A stretch of 64,000 nt of DNA from Blepharisma stoltei (Eukaryota; Ciliophora; Heterotrichea; Heterotrichida; Blepharismidae). The position numbers and the translations under genes were made by a program. Shown here piece by piece: positions 12,920 through 24,367 of this stretch (within the stretch, counting starts at the first letter, position 1; every line of letters starts with the position of its first letter). Below the pieces are notes generated by a model. That model saw nothing but the letters and a program-made list of their open reading frames with translations, made no database searches and was not told the origin of the DNA. Where the stretch lies: contig CAJZBQ010000004.1 in the NCBI GenBank assembly GCA_914767885.1, positions 659,001 to 723,000 on the forward strand, read 5' to 3'.

Positions 12920-13114
12920 ATGTGGACACAAACTAATATATTTCTGGCAATTTTATTCCACGGCCTTTGTCAACTGCTCATAGAAATCGTTTATAGTAGC
13001 AACACAGGAATAAATTTAAAAGAAAGCATATCTTTAACAATAAAAGCAGAATTTCTCCTCCAAGTCGACATAATGAAGTTCTTATAAATACAGATTTGGA
13101 AATTGAAAATATTA
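12920..13114 (+). pseudogene. Broken 5' fragment of a receptor paralog
   Basis: It starts MWTQTNIFLAIL and follows the signal peptide and first residues of the receptor family (IEIVYSSNTG, AEFLLQVD). Near 13070 a one-base frameshift interrupts the frame: after it, the correct continuation NEVLINTDLEIEN appears in another frame. Similarity ends at about 13114, and nothing downstream continues it before a second, complete start at 13488. It is most simply a decayed duplicate. An IES explanation is possible but would not cure the frameshift. Confidence 0.75.
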
Positions 13115-13487
13115 CTCCGCTTCATTATCAAGTAAGGTATTACTCTTATGCACATATACTTTTATTTTAATAAAATATTCTGATATTGAGGATTCTATTT
13201 CTTCTTTGTTGAGGCAGACAGGACTTCAAATAAGAATCTTTTTGAACTATTATATTTAAGATTTTATTAGGATTTTAATTTCTAATTTAAAGAACTTGAG
13301 TCATTGTTTAAAGATAGCCAACCTGTAATGAGCTTAAGTTTAAGGTAAAGACAAATGATATCTTAAATTTAAAGCAGGCAGTCAATAATAATCTGTAAAA
13401 ACTAAGATGCAATATATTCTTAATTAATAGTTTATATAAAAATTTTCATTTAATATAATCTAATTTGTAGGATTTTTTATTAATTAA

Positions 13488-16400
13488 ATGTGGATATGAA
13501 TCGGTGTAATTCTAGTGACACTATACCAAGTATTTTGCCAACTATTAATTGAGATAGCTTATAGTAATTATACAGATTTGAAATTAAAATCAACTATAAG
13601 GTATGCACTCCTTTAGCTCTCTATAGGGCTGATTTCAACTTGCCAGATAAGATCCGACATAAAATCCACTTCTGATAGGTCAAACGTAGTTTGATGATTT
13701 ATCCAAAAAAGGATGGATTTGCCAATATGTTCATTTTATCATAGCAGGAGGAGATATCGGATTTATTCTGCAGGTTTGAGATAATCCTAATCGAGATCAA
13801 CCTGGATTCTGCAGGTATATCTATTCAGTGATGGAGCAAAAATTTTCGTTCCAAGTTGAATTAAATCAGATGTTGATTAACTCTGTTTTAGATATTGAAA
13901 ATCTCAGCGAAAAATCGAATATTATCCTTGACATTACTTTTAGTGCTTCGATATCTGAACTTTTAAGAGAATTTACCAGTAAGCATCAAATAATTCATAT
14001 CTCGACTAAAAATTCTTTTAGCTCATGAACTAGGTGGCAGTATTTTACTCACTTTTCAAATATGGACCACTTGCTAGCCCTTTCTAGCTTAGTTAGTTTT
14101 GTAAATTGACAGAAATTCATAATCATATTTGATGAAAGCACAATTGATTATATTATAATGCATGGATTCTTTTTAGACTTTATACTCATAGATCATGGGT
14201 TTAATTTTATAGGTTAAATTATTCTATAGCATTCAATTTCTTGGACAAACAGCCGTTTAAGTATGACATTTTTAAGTAAAAAAATATGGGAATTATTCAT
14301 CAAGTCTCAAAAATTAATTCTCTAATGCAGTGCAGCATGAGTCCTTTGAGCTTATGAAAATATTTTTAAAGACTCCATATCAATTAACTAAAAAAAGGTT
14401 AAGCTTGGATGAAATAAAAATTAACTAATCTTTATGAATGAACCTTTAAAAAACCAATAAAGCACACCACATAATCATTGATTAGGCATAAATATTGCAG
14501 CAATAAGAGTGCCTGAGCTATAAAGTATTCAAAAATCAATTTTTATCTTACCAGTGAGTACCATTATTTTTAGGAGACAAAGAAAGTCAAGATTTTACAG
14601 ATGCATTTGTTGGGAAGCAAATCAAACCGATTGGAATCAGAAACATTATAATCTCAAGCCAAGGTAAGAGTGCTTCGAAGTTAGTTAAGAGCTTGAAGAA
14701 GAAAAATTTGATGATAAACGGAACAGGAATAATTTTGGGAAGCAGAAGCTGATCAGATATAAGTGAAAATGGAATTTTTGGATTCATTGAATCAGGACTT
14801 GAAAAAGCTATAGATTATTATAGTTATGAAGCTTTGGCTTGCGTTAAATTAATGGATTTAATACTCAGCTTCCCATCCAACAACAATAATGTATTTTTAC
14901 GAGATTTTTTGGAGCGAAATACAATAAACCACCACCCAATCCCGATCTTTACAATAATGAACTCAGATAATAGCGAGAAAAGAAGCGCCGGAACATTGAT
15001 TGATGGAGTGATAACTTGAAATAATGATTTAGTTTTTATTGGCAATTCTTCTTCAATCCCAAATTCTCCTACAACACAAGTTAATATATGAATAGCAGAT
15101 GGGTCGACAAATCCTGGGTTTGGAAATAGCACCTTATCTAATCCAATTAAGCAAGGCGCACGCTATGCTTTGCTTTCATATGCTGAAAAAACTCATTTCC
15201 TTGATGGCTTTGATATTATATTGACGCATACAGACTGTGGAGCAGAAGTTTATGATCCTGCTTTTTCTTTGAATTGTTTTTCTAAAATAGACAATCCTGG
15301 CGTTGCTTTTATGACGACTCCTCTCCCATTTACTTTGATTGGGAACCTAATTTCTTTGAAAGCGCTAAACATTTCAATGCCTGTTGTTTCTGAGTACGCA
15401 ACTCCTCAAGCTTTGGAAAATGAGGCTGAATACCCCCAATTCATGAGGATTGCGGGCTATGACTTATACCACACAAGCGTGCTCACGACTTTAATTAATG
15501 TTTTTGGGTGGGAAAACGTGATTTTAATATTAGAAAATTCGACTGATAATGCAATTATTCATGACTATATTGCAAAATGAGCAGAAGACTTTAAAATTAA
15601 TATTGTCAATGAAGAAAAAGACAGGTGGATCATGCAGAATTACAACCATACGAGATTTGAGGAAGTTCAAGATTGAATGAAGAAGATTATAGAATTCAAA
15701 ATAAGGCCAATCTTATTCTACGTTACGCCACCGTTTGAGGCTAATGTTATTATTGATTTTTATGAGGCTGGCCTCAGGCAAGGAGATTGCATCTTTTTAT
15801 TAACGAACAGAGTGGCGTTTACACAGGACCATGCAGTTGGGGTAGTCAATAAGCAAAGATTGGGGGAGTTGCTATATGGTGGCTTAGTAATCATGGAAGC
15901 TGAGTATATTGGAGAATATGGCAAAGAAATCTTAAAAGAACTGCAAGAATACTATTATCCTTTGACAATTTCTGATTTCAAATGCTTGTCATTTGACGCT
16001 GCGATGCTCATCTTGCATGGAATAAAGTATACCTTAAGCCAAGGAGAGAACATTGAAGATAGCAGTATTTTGAATACAAATCTAAGACTCCAAAAATTTT
16101 TAGGGTGTTCTGGTACTGTTTCAATCGAATCTGGCAGTAATAACCGAAATTCGGCAACACTTGGGATCTATAACATAAGATGAAATCAAACAACTAATTT
16201 GATTTATGAGTCGCTAACTGGCGTTTATAATATTGGAAGTAAACAATTATTTACTTTTTTTGATGATATTGTTTGGTATAGCAATAGTACTATACTTCCT
16301 GATGACAAGATTGTATATGATAATGGATGCCCTTTCTATAAGAGTGAAGTCAGATTTTCTTCAAATGGGGCAGCAATATTTTATTCTCTTTCTGCTTTTA

Positions 16401-18748
16401 TTTTTATAGCTACACTGCTTATAACTTTATATATTTGAAAAAAATGCTGATATAAATTTAATGTAGAGCCAATAAAATCTTCAAGGATTCAGTTACCCAC
16501 ATCTGTTACTAAAGATATATTTTTTTTTGTTTGGTCAAGCATAAATCGAAATTCATTTTTTATATACAAATATATTAATAATAATTTTATACAAATAGTT
16601 TTAATACAAAATTTACTATATCATAATCTAAAATTTACCTACAGCTTACTTTATATTCCAGGGGAAATGTTTAATATATACTATTAATGCAAAGTTTAAA
16701 AAACATGTTATGAAATTATTTAATTTTTTTCTTAAAATAAATTTTCACATATAAAGAGGACATTTCCAATAGACTGCTTATTAATAAATAATCGAAAAAA
16801 TGTTCTGAATTAGAAAAAATTGCATGAAATAATAATAGAATTTTTGAATATTTGTCAATCATATTGGATTATTCGAATTTATATAATAAAAATATACAAA
16901 TTAATTACGTATAAAATATATTATTTTCCAAAATTATGTAATGAGTAATGAGAGGTAAATCTTTTTAATTATTTAATTAATTAAATTAAATTGCTGGCTC
17001 ACGATTCAAGAACTATGAAAATTGCTAAATAGAGTTTATCAAATAACAAAAATAATTTTTTAAGATATACAAATTTAAATGGATATGAAAACAGAATATA
17101 ATATATATATTTCAAAGCGCTTGAAGACATTATAAACTATTGCAATTGAATCAAAATCATTTTAATTTATTTAAAGTTTGAAAAAAAAAATATAGTAAAA
17201 TCTTGCTCGTTATTGCGCATTATAAGAGATTAAGCGTCGAGAGTTAGAGGATTATATAGCAATGGCTGCGATTCTTATTGATTTTTTTCAATTCCTATCT
17301 CTAGGTCCTGAAGCCAGCTATGATAGGTTTTCAAGTAAAGCGTCGACTTGATTTTCAATAAATGTAGGATGACTCAACAAAGAACAAAAGCTGTGAGTTT
17401 ATGTAACTTGCGCAATGGTTATTGTTGCTTTATGAGTATTATTTTGCATTCAAATAAAATTCAAATTATTTGATGAGGCAGAAAATCTATTATGCTCAAC
17501 ATTTAGATTCTTATCAAAGCTTTCACTAACTATAATAGGAAATTTAGGCTTTTTGCCTATTTTTTCTGTACTTTTGAGCTCCTTAGCGTGCTACGAATCT
17601 ATAGGTTCAAGTCTAAAGCAGACTTTTGTGCATCAAGACTGCTCTACTTTTTGTTGGCAAAATCAGCATATAATATGAGCAGCACTGTCCATTATTTCAC
17701 TAGTCATTTATTTGCCCTCCGCAATATACTTCAGGCCATTTGCAGATGTTGTGAACAATGGAAATATCAAAACTAAACCACTCTTTCTGATGGCAAAAGG
17801 GGTTTTCCAAGTTAGTATTATTATTCTCAGTAAAACGTTAAAAGTTTATTATGAAAGTCTCCATGGCCTGGTCTACATATTACTCCTCTCAATATTCGTT
17901 GCAATTTGCTTAAAACTAAGGCCATATAATTATGGACGAATGAATCTCTGGCTTGTAATTTCTTATTTGGCTGTAATTTGAGGTGTAACTTTATCCTCAA
18001 TTTATTCTATTTCCCCGTACCATTTTATGCCTCCATGAATTGTGTCAGAATATATAGGATGGATTATTTTGATTGCGGTTGGTCTATACTTTCAGTCTTA
18101 TTATTGCCCTTCAATGCTATACTGCTTAATCCCTCACTCTTTGGCGAGCGAGTAAAATTATTGGAAAATCACCTTTTTGGAAATATTAGCTTTCTTTTGT
18201 TATTGATCAAGAATTTGCTATTTAAAATAATTTAACAAATAATAAGTTGGCGAATAATTAGTGATAATTATTAAGAAATCTTAGACTTATTCTATTAAAT
18301 TTTAGAAAACTATAAATTAATTAAAATTGGGAACTTTAAAGGCAGAAAACAATTTTTAAAATCATCAACCCTGCACAGCTAGCAAATAAAACGCTTGCTC
18401 AATAGTGAAGGAGAGAATTAAGATTGAATTTCAGCTAGAATTTTGTGATGAATTGCATTAAAACTGCAGTATAAAAATATTTCTGTTTTAATTCAAGGCA
18501 GTTTATTTACAGAAAAAAACCCTGATATTGGAGTTCTCTTTAGATTCGAACTTGGAAACTCAGTATGCGCAGATAAAATAAATAAAAGCATCAGAGAAAG
18601 AACTGCTAACAAGGGTTCTGGATCCACTAAGTTTTTAGGCCAATTAAACTCTGATGACAGTAAGGACAACTTGATTGTGGATATCGGCAAAAACCTTAAG
18701 CATGATGCAGCACAATCACTCAATTTTTCAATTGAATTTAATGTTTAA
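13488..18748 (+). CDS. Receptor-like protein, paralog D (four inserts)
   Basis: The start is ATG TGG ATA TGA (M-W-I-W), the stop TAA at 18746-18748. Removing 13597-13819 (223 bp), 14151-14520 (370), 16496-17246 (751) and 18120-18505 (386) leaves 3531 nt, 1177 codons. Every join agrees with paralogs B and C: STIYSVMEQKF, STIDYKVFKNQF, SRIQLEDYIAM and PSMLFTEKNPD. It is the most diverged member but keeps the same plan: signal peptide, two PBP1-like regions, about nine TM segments, charged tail. The join at 14150/14521 is one residue shorter than in B (DYKVFKNQ against DYFKDFKDQ). It carries the highest IES load of the array. Function as for B, inferred only. Confidence 0.82.
13597..13819. mobile_element. 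IES 1 of receptor D (223 bp)
   Basis: Bounded by TA within TATA on both sides (ACTATAAGG left, GGTATATCT right). Excision gives codons ACT ATC TAT TCA GTG ATG GAG, aligned to paralog B. The decamer ATTCTGCAGG occurs twice near the right end. Confidence 0.8.
14151..14520. mobile_element. IES 2 of receptor D (370 bp)
   Basis: The left junction is GATTA|TATTATA, the right junction GAGCTA|TAAAGTATTC. Excision gives GAT TAT AAA GTA TTC AAA AAT CAA and restores similarity to the other paralogs. No family assignment. Confidence 0.78.
16496..17246. mobile_element. IES 3 of receptor D (751 bp)
   Basis: The junctions are CAGTTA|CCCACATC and GAGAGTTA|GAGGATTATATAGC, with TTA on both sides. Excision restores SRIQLEDYIAM. 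The insert is extremely AT-rich, without a reading frame or a recognisable terminal inverted repeat. Confidence 0.85.
18120..18505. mobile_element. IES 4 of receptor D (386 bp)
   Basis: The junctions are ATGCTA|TACTGCTT and GGCAGTTTA|TTTACAGAA. Excision gives PSMLFTE, as in the other paralogs. Without it the protein would lose its C-terminal tail. Confidence 0.85.
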
Positions 18749-18897
18749 TTCTAAAAAAATATAGCATGCTGCTAAAATATGATCAATTTACATTAGCTGT
18801 CTTTAATTATTTTCACACCCTTATAATTTCAGCAAAAATAAATTCTATAATTGAAATGAAACTTAAAATATTTTAAAAATAACCTGAATCTTGAACA

Positions 18898-20465
18898 TTA
18901 GCTTCCTTCCTCTCCTTCATCATATTCTTCACCATATTCTTCTTCGTCGTAGCAACAGCAGCAGCAGGGAGAGTATTCGCTTACAAGGTCATTCATATTG
19001 CTTTCGGCCTCTGTAAATTCCATTAAATCCATTCCTTCTTCAGTATACCAATGAGTATAAGCCTTTTGTCTAAAGAGATCAGTGAATTGCTCGCTTAATC
19101 TCAAATACGTATCTTTCACGCAGCTGCCACTTATAATCGAAGAAGCACTAGCTAATGATCGCTTGGGAGGGACTTCACAAGTACCGCAGAGGAAATTGTC
19201 AGGGATTCATTCTACAAAGCAACCAGATTTTTCGTTGTGGATTTCATCAAGTGCATCATTCAATTCTTTGCTAGAGTAGTTTCCTCTAAATATAGCAGCT
19301 GCTGAATAAATCCTTTGAGAGCAGAGGTCATGCCCACTTGATATTATGAGGTTATTCGGGTTCACCATCCTTTGGAATAAATCCAAGATCTTTCATTCTG
19401 AATTTTCTGGCTTTTCTTGCTGCTGCTTATAGAATGGCATATGAGAAATTGTAAAAAAGTGGAGCCGAGGGAATGGAACTAAATTCATGCAGACTTTTCT
19501 TCAGCTAGAGTTGAGGGTGGAAGGGAATCTTATGGGTGATGTAATTCCAGCTATGGCAGAACTAGCGACATTATTTAGGTCTGAATAAGTAGGAGCTTCC
19601 ATGCCAAGATTTTCTTGACAAATTTTATATAGGGCATCGTTGTCTAGCATTATACAGGAATCAGCGTTTTCAACTAACTTGTTGACTGAAAAAGTTGCGT
19701 TATATGGTTCAACTGCAATCTCTGGATTTTTGGAAGGAGTAACTGAAAACGTTTCTAGAATTTTATCTGGGAATTCTTCCCGAACTGAATTAATAATTAA
19801 GGAGCCAAGCCCCGATCCAGTTCCTCCACCAAGAGAATGACAGATTTGGAACCCTTCAAGGTGCTCGCATTCCTCCGCAGAACTGCGCACAGTTTCCATA
19901 ACCAAATCCTTAATTTCTGCACCCAATGTATAATATCCTTTTGCCCAATTATTTTCTGTACCAGAATGTCCAGAAATAAATTTATCAGTTCTGTACATTT
20001 TCTTAAGATCAGAACAGCGCATTTCATCCAAAGTTTGAGGCTCTAAATCGATCATAATTGCCCTTGGAAAAAATTTCGTATCAGTCGTGCTAAAATAGCT
20101 GTCTATTTTGGCAAGTTCTTTATAGCCAAAGCCTCCTTTTGGCTTTGACTATACCTTATTTTCCTGAAGTCTGAAGTGGAGCTGGATTTATAAACATTTG
20201 TAAATCCAGATGGCAAATCTCTGGTAAAGAGTGGATTTGTCATATTGGAGTTGGTTTTATCAACAAATGTTTGTAAATCCAGCCCCCCTTCCGACGTCGG
20301 GAGACATCGGCATAGCCCAAGCCAGCAGAGGGTTCGGGTTATATCCGACTTGCCATAATAGTTCCCTTCTAAGTCTATACTGTGATCTTCGGCTATTTCT
20401 CTCCAAAATGCTGATCCAATCATGTTTCCACATTGGCCAATTTGCAAGCTAATAACTTCTCTCAT
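18898..20465 (-). CDS. Divergent beta-tubulin
   Basis: The start is ATG at 20465 (MREV, QCGN); stop TAA. Removing the IES at 20121-20341 leaves 1347 nt, 448 residues, the normal tubulin length. Visible marks are the nucleotide-binding GGGTGSG motif, [20 protein letters not shown] and the C-terminal [10 protein letters not shown]...[11 protein letters not shown]. Beta rather than alpha type is indicated by the N-terminus and by this C-terminal run. The Trp of EWIP is encoded by TGA (plus-strand 19207-19209), direct evidence for the code change. It is unusual in many normally conserved places and in the tail, where five consecutive Cys codons precede the acidic, Glu/Tyr/Gly-rich end. It is probably a specialised paralog rather than the main axonemal isotype. 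Confidence 0.93.
20121..20341. mobile_element. IES in beta-tubulin (221 bp)
   Basis: TA-bounded within TATA at both ends. Excision joins GKSD to [10 protein letters not shown], giving the expected spacing of the N-terminal tubulin loop; the unexcised frame stops after the insert. It contains an inverted pair (CTGGATTTA...TAAATCCAG) and the hairpin AGCCAAAGCC...TTTTGGCTTT near its left end. Confidence 0.9.
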
Positions 20466-20817
20466 TTAAAAATTATGATGGATTTTAACTTGTAAATCTT
20501 GTCCGATAAATCTGAATAATAATAAAATAAGCTTTTTATTTTATGTAAGCTTACTTAGTTTTATTGTATTCTGTAAAATCCAGTATGAATAAGCCAAATT
20601 ATCTGATTTGTGGAGTTAATCCAATATAAAGTTAATAAAGATAACTAATAATTTCCCTCAAGATGATACATATATAGTTAGTCTAAATAGTCTGCTAATA
20701 AATTCTATTTAAAGCCATAGATATTCAATGGAAATCAAATCTGAGGCGTGAGTTATACTAAGTTTTGTTATTATAAAAGGCATCTTAAAATAATTTAAAG
20801 AAAGCTTTTTATCTTAA
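20466..20817. other. Short intergenic region
   Basis: AT-rich and presumably contains the beta-tubulin promoter and the 3' flank of the Cys-rich gene. No further feature seen. Confidence 0.5.
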
Positions 20818-22067
20818 CTATTGTGATATCAAAGCGAGAGTCAAAATCGAGAAGCTTACTAAGAAAGTTGCAGAATCATCGCCTCCATTATCATTATCAT
20901 TGCCGCCTGTTGCAGCTGCTTGAGCTTGTAAATAATTTTGGGCGAATGCTTCCATTACACAATCTGGAGCATTAACATACCATTGATATCCGTTTGCTTG
21001 CATTTCATAATACACATAAGTATTATAATTGTCTTTATCCCAATGCGTCTTGATACAATTATCGTCAAATCTATTAAGCGTATTGCATGAAAAAATTGCC
21101 TCACTTGCAACCCACTTTAAAAGTTGAGCCATATATTTTTTGTATGGAGCATCTCCTGGAAGTGCTGAACAATACGAGATTCTTTCAGAATTGAATCCGC
21201 AGGTGCAATCTCCCTCTACGGAGTATGCAGGACTGAAGAAACTGTCTTCATTAGAATCGCAGTCTCCTCTATTATTCATTTCGCATTGAGTCCCAGTGCC
21301 ATTTGCAGTTGAGAACAAATCAGTGCAGTAAAACATATATGGCTCCTTTTCTGCACAGTAAATATAAGGGCACAAAGTACTAAATCCTGTATTACAGTGG
21401 CCTACAGGATCATGAACGCTAAATGATCTAAATTTAAGGCATTTATTCATCGAAAGATCATTTTGCGAAGTGATGTTACAAGCTCCGTTATTCACACACT
21501 GACTATCATAGAGACAACCTGTCTCTCCTATATAATATTGGAGAATTTGCTAAAACTTTTTTTCTAGCAAAACTACTCTTATGGAAATAAAAAGATGGGC
21601 TTTGATAAAATAATTATTACAGCAAAATAGCCAGCCCTATTTATCTCTATCTGGGCTGTGCAAACGTTGCTGCTGCTGCAAAAAGTTCCTGGTTCACACT
21701 GGCCATTATATGTGCAAGGTTGGCCTTTAGGAGTTCCTATGCATATTCCATCATTGCAAGCAGTGGAATAGAGGCAGTCGTCCAATGTCTTGCACCATTC
21801 ACCTGGCAAGCTGTTGACAGGAAGTGGAGTGGGCACTTTGCAAGTGTAATTAAATTGATAAGATGATGTTGCATCTGATACACAATCATAGCTTGAATCT
21901 GAACATTTTCGAGCGTAGTAAGTATCAGTGATGTTATCTTGGTAGGCACAAGTTTCTGGAAGGAAATCTTGATCAGAGGTTTTGCATAGATATTTTGCAC
22001 ATTGGTTAAGGCCATAGGCACAAGAAAGTAAGGCAATAAGCAGGAGACTTTTTAGAAATCCAACCAT
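20818..22067 (-). CDS. Secreted Cys-rich protein, probably GPI-anchored
   Basis: The start is ATG at 22067, with signal peptide FLKSLLLIALLSCAYG. Removing the 119-bp IES leaves 1131 nt, 376 residues, ending in TAG. The protein has many Cys pairs in CxxxGxC spacing (CNDGICIG, CTYNGQCEPGTFC, CVNNGAC), reminiscent of EGF-like or dickkopf-like knots. A region with C-x-CGF and DNCIKTHW follows. The end has a small-residue, Gly/Asn/Asp linker and a hydrophobic tail (LVSFSILTLALISQ), the usual layout of a GPI-attachment signal. I do not recognise a named family. A cell-surface role is inferred from the signal peptide and tail. Confidence 0.8.
21531..21649. mobile_element. Short IES in the Cys-rich gene (119 bp)
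   Basis: TA-bounded (plus strand CTCCTA|TATAATATTGG and TCTCTA|TCTGGGC). Excision turns an in-frame stop region into ...TAQIGETGCLYDSQC, keeping the Cys spacing. It is among the shortest inserts in the window. Confidence 0.87.
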
Positions 22068-23937
22068 TTATTTCTTCACCAATTTATAACTCTATTTCTT
22101 GCCTATTTTTAAACTCGACGCAATTTTAAGTTTGCTAAGTTTTATAAAAATCTGAGGGAAGGAAGCTGAGGGAATTTCCAAGATTATTCGTAAGGAATTT
22201 TATTTTGCTATGAGATAGCAAAATTTTAATTCAAAAATTTGATATCAATTTCAAACATTTATTATATTTATGCTATCAAAACTAAAGCTCTACGTAATAA
22301 ATAAAAAACTATATAAGCCTCAATAAAAGCAATGAGAAAGAAAAATTTTAAATATGTGAAAATTTAAAATTTTTTAGCTAACCAGCTGAAATTATGTGAT
22401 TAAAATAAAAATGCAGTTTAAAAATTAATTTTTCATCATCAGTGCAAAATTAAAATAGATAATCTTTTTATGTATTAATTAAGAAGGGCCCAATAAGTTT
22501 TTTTTAATCAATAAACTTACTCCTTAATAAATGTAGTTCAATCATAAAATTGCATCATTTTCCCCACTCTTTTAACTCCAAGTTGGTGATGGCAAGAGTT
22601 TTGCTCATCAGCATCAAGCTTTCCTTAACTTTCATATCCCTTTCCAGACCAACTATCCCATTGTCCACATTGCTTCGCTCTTCGCTTCCCTTCTGCCCAT
22701 TCTTCACCTAAGAGTCTCCTTCCTCGGAGTGGCCAGCAGTGAAACTACTGTGGCTCCTAAAATCGGCTGACCAAAACGATGCAATATACAGTATATACAC
22801 GAAATAAAGAGCCAGTATGCAATTAAAAAAGAGTCATGGTTTCATATCAATAGGAAATCGTTAGTTTACAAAAATAGGAGAATTAGGATCTACAAAAAAA
22901 ATTAATACAGTTAAGTCTTTAAAATAAAATGCCCATTAGTACGCAAAATAGAAGATTTCAGCATTGCACAAATGCAATGTGACTCTTTATATAATTTACG
23001 ATAATCTAATGAATATAAAAATAATCGATAAATGCTTATTTCAATAAAAAATGGAATTGCAATGTTAATAAACTAAAGCTAAGCCATTTCAATGAAAAAT
23101 GAATTTATCTCTTTTTCATCTTTTTCATCTATTGCAAAAATCCGTCCAGAAGACCTATTTTATTTGCGAAAAAAAAAATCTCTACACCGATGTGTGTTGC
23201 GAGACACATCGAAATAGTGTAACGATACTTAATTTCGAGCCTTCTTTGCATCAAATCTTAGTCATATATATATAAGAAACTTACATTATCTAATATTTCG
23301 AATCTCCTAACTAATGAAAATACGAAACCATTTTCTAAGCACAACTCGCATTAAATGGAGCTCTTTTAATAAGAAATTTACGTTTTTAAGAAAATTAAAT
23401 TAAAAATTTTTATTAAATTAGCAAAATTGCCCAATTTATTGCACATCTTTGTACATGTAGTAGCATCCTCTACTCTGCATGCTAGCAGGTGTTTTATTTT
23501 AAAAACGTAACTGTATTGATTTTTTATGTACAATAGATTATCCTATTTTCGTGAACTAAAAAATTTTGCCCTGCTAAATTTAATGGTCTTTGCTCCTTAA
23601 TATGAGTTACCTGCAGGACATACAGATTTCTTGCTGATATGAAATGGCTAATCTCCTATGCTTACTACATACTTTTTTTTATATCATATAGGGCCCCATA
23701 TCTCTCTAATCCTACAAAAGCCACATAATTTGATCTATTCATATTAATTTTACTATTTACAAGTTTTTAGCAAAACCCTTGCATAAGCAAAAATTTGCTT
23801 ATTACTGAGGAGAGTTAGGAAGGAAAAGTTCTTAAAGAGAGCTTATTTCGACAATGCTTTCTACTATTATGTGCACAAATAAACAAATGCAGTTTAATAT
23901 GCTAAATCTTTCTCTTCGAATTTCTTACTCCCCCCCC
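22068..23937. other. Noncoding region of about 1.9 kb
   Basis: No gene supported. The stretch 22500-22760 is clearly richer in G+C (TCGCTCTTCGCTTCCC, TCCTCGGAGTGG) than its surroundings and may be a decayed insert or an RNA gene. A short perfect hairpin lies at 23188-23211. The rest is AT-rich. Confidence 0.5.
23188..23211 (+). other. Perfect 8-bp hairpin, possible structured RNA
   Basis: CGATGTGT, loop GTTGCGAG, then ACACATCG. Flanking ACAC and GTGT could extend the stem across an internal loop. No family recognised; low confidence that it is an RNA gene. Confidence 0.25.
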
Positions 23938-24290
23938 GTGAGTGAACAAAAAAATTTTGTTCACTCACGGAGGGGGGTTAATTTTTTTTTTAAAAAAATT
24001 TATTATAGAAAAAATTTTTTCCGAAATTTTAAAAAATCCTAATTTGCAAAAATTGGAAAGCAAATATTAATTTAATTTATAAAATTTTATGTTTTAAAAC
24101 GCAATTTGTTTAAAATTAAACAGAATTAGCTCGAGATTTCATTATACTAATTATCACTTATATATAAAATTTTTTTTCATAAAAAATTTTTTCTATTAAA
24201 AAATTTTTGTTCACTCACGGAGGGTGGGTTTTTGGGCAAAAAATAGCGATTTTTCTAAGGTTTTGTTCACTCACGGAGGGGGGGGAGTTA
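23938..24290 (-). mobile_element. Full-length MITE-type IES in noncoding DNA
   Basis: TTA on both sides; ends CTCCCCCCCC and GGGGGGGGGAG. The left end is the hairpin form (GTGAGTGAACAAAA...TTTTGTTCACTCAC); the core has AATTAGCTCGAGATTTC and AATTATCACTTATATAT. Near the right end the sub-terminal repeat TTGTTCACTCACGGAGG is found twice. One of the best-preserved copies here. Confidence 0.88.
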
Positions 24291-24367
24291 GTTATTCAGA
24301 TTTCAAATAGATTTCGTCATTAAATATCGTGGCTTAAAAATAAAGTTCATAAAATCAAAGATCCACT

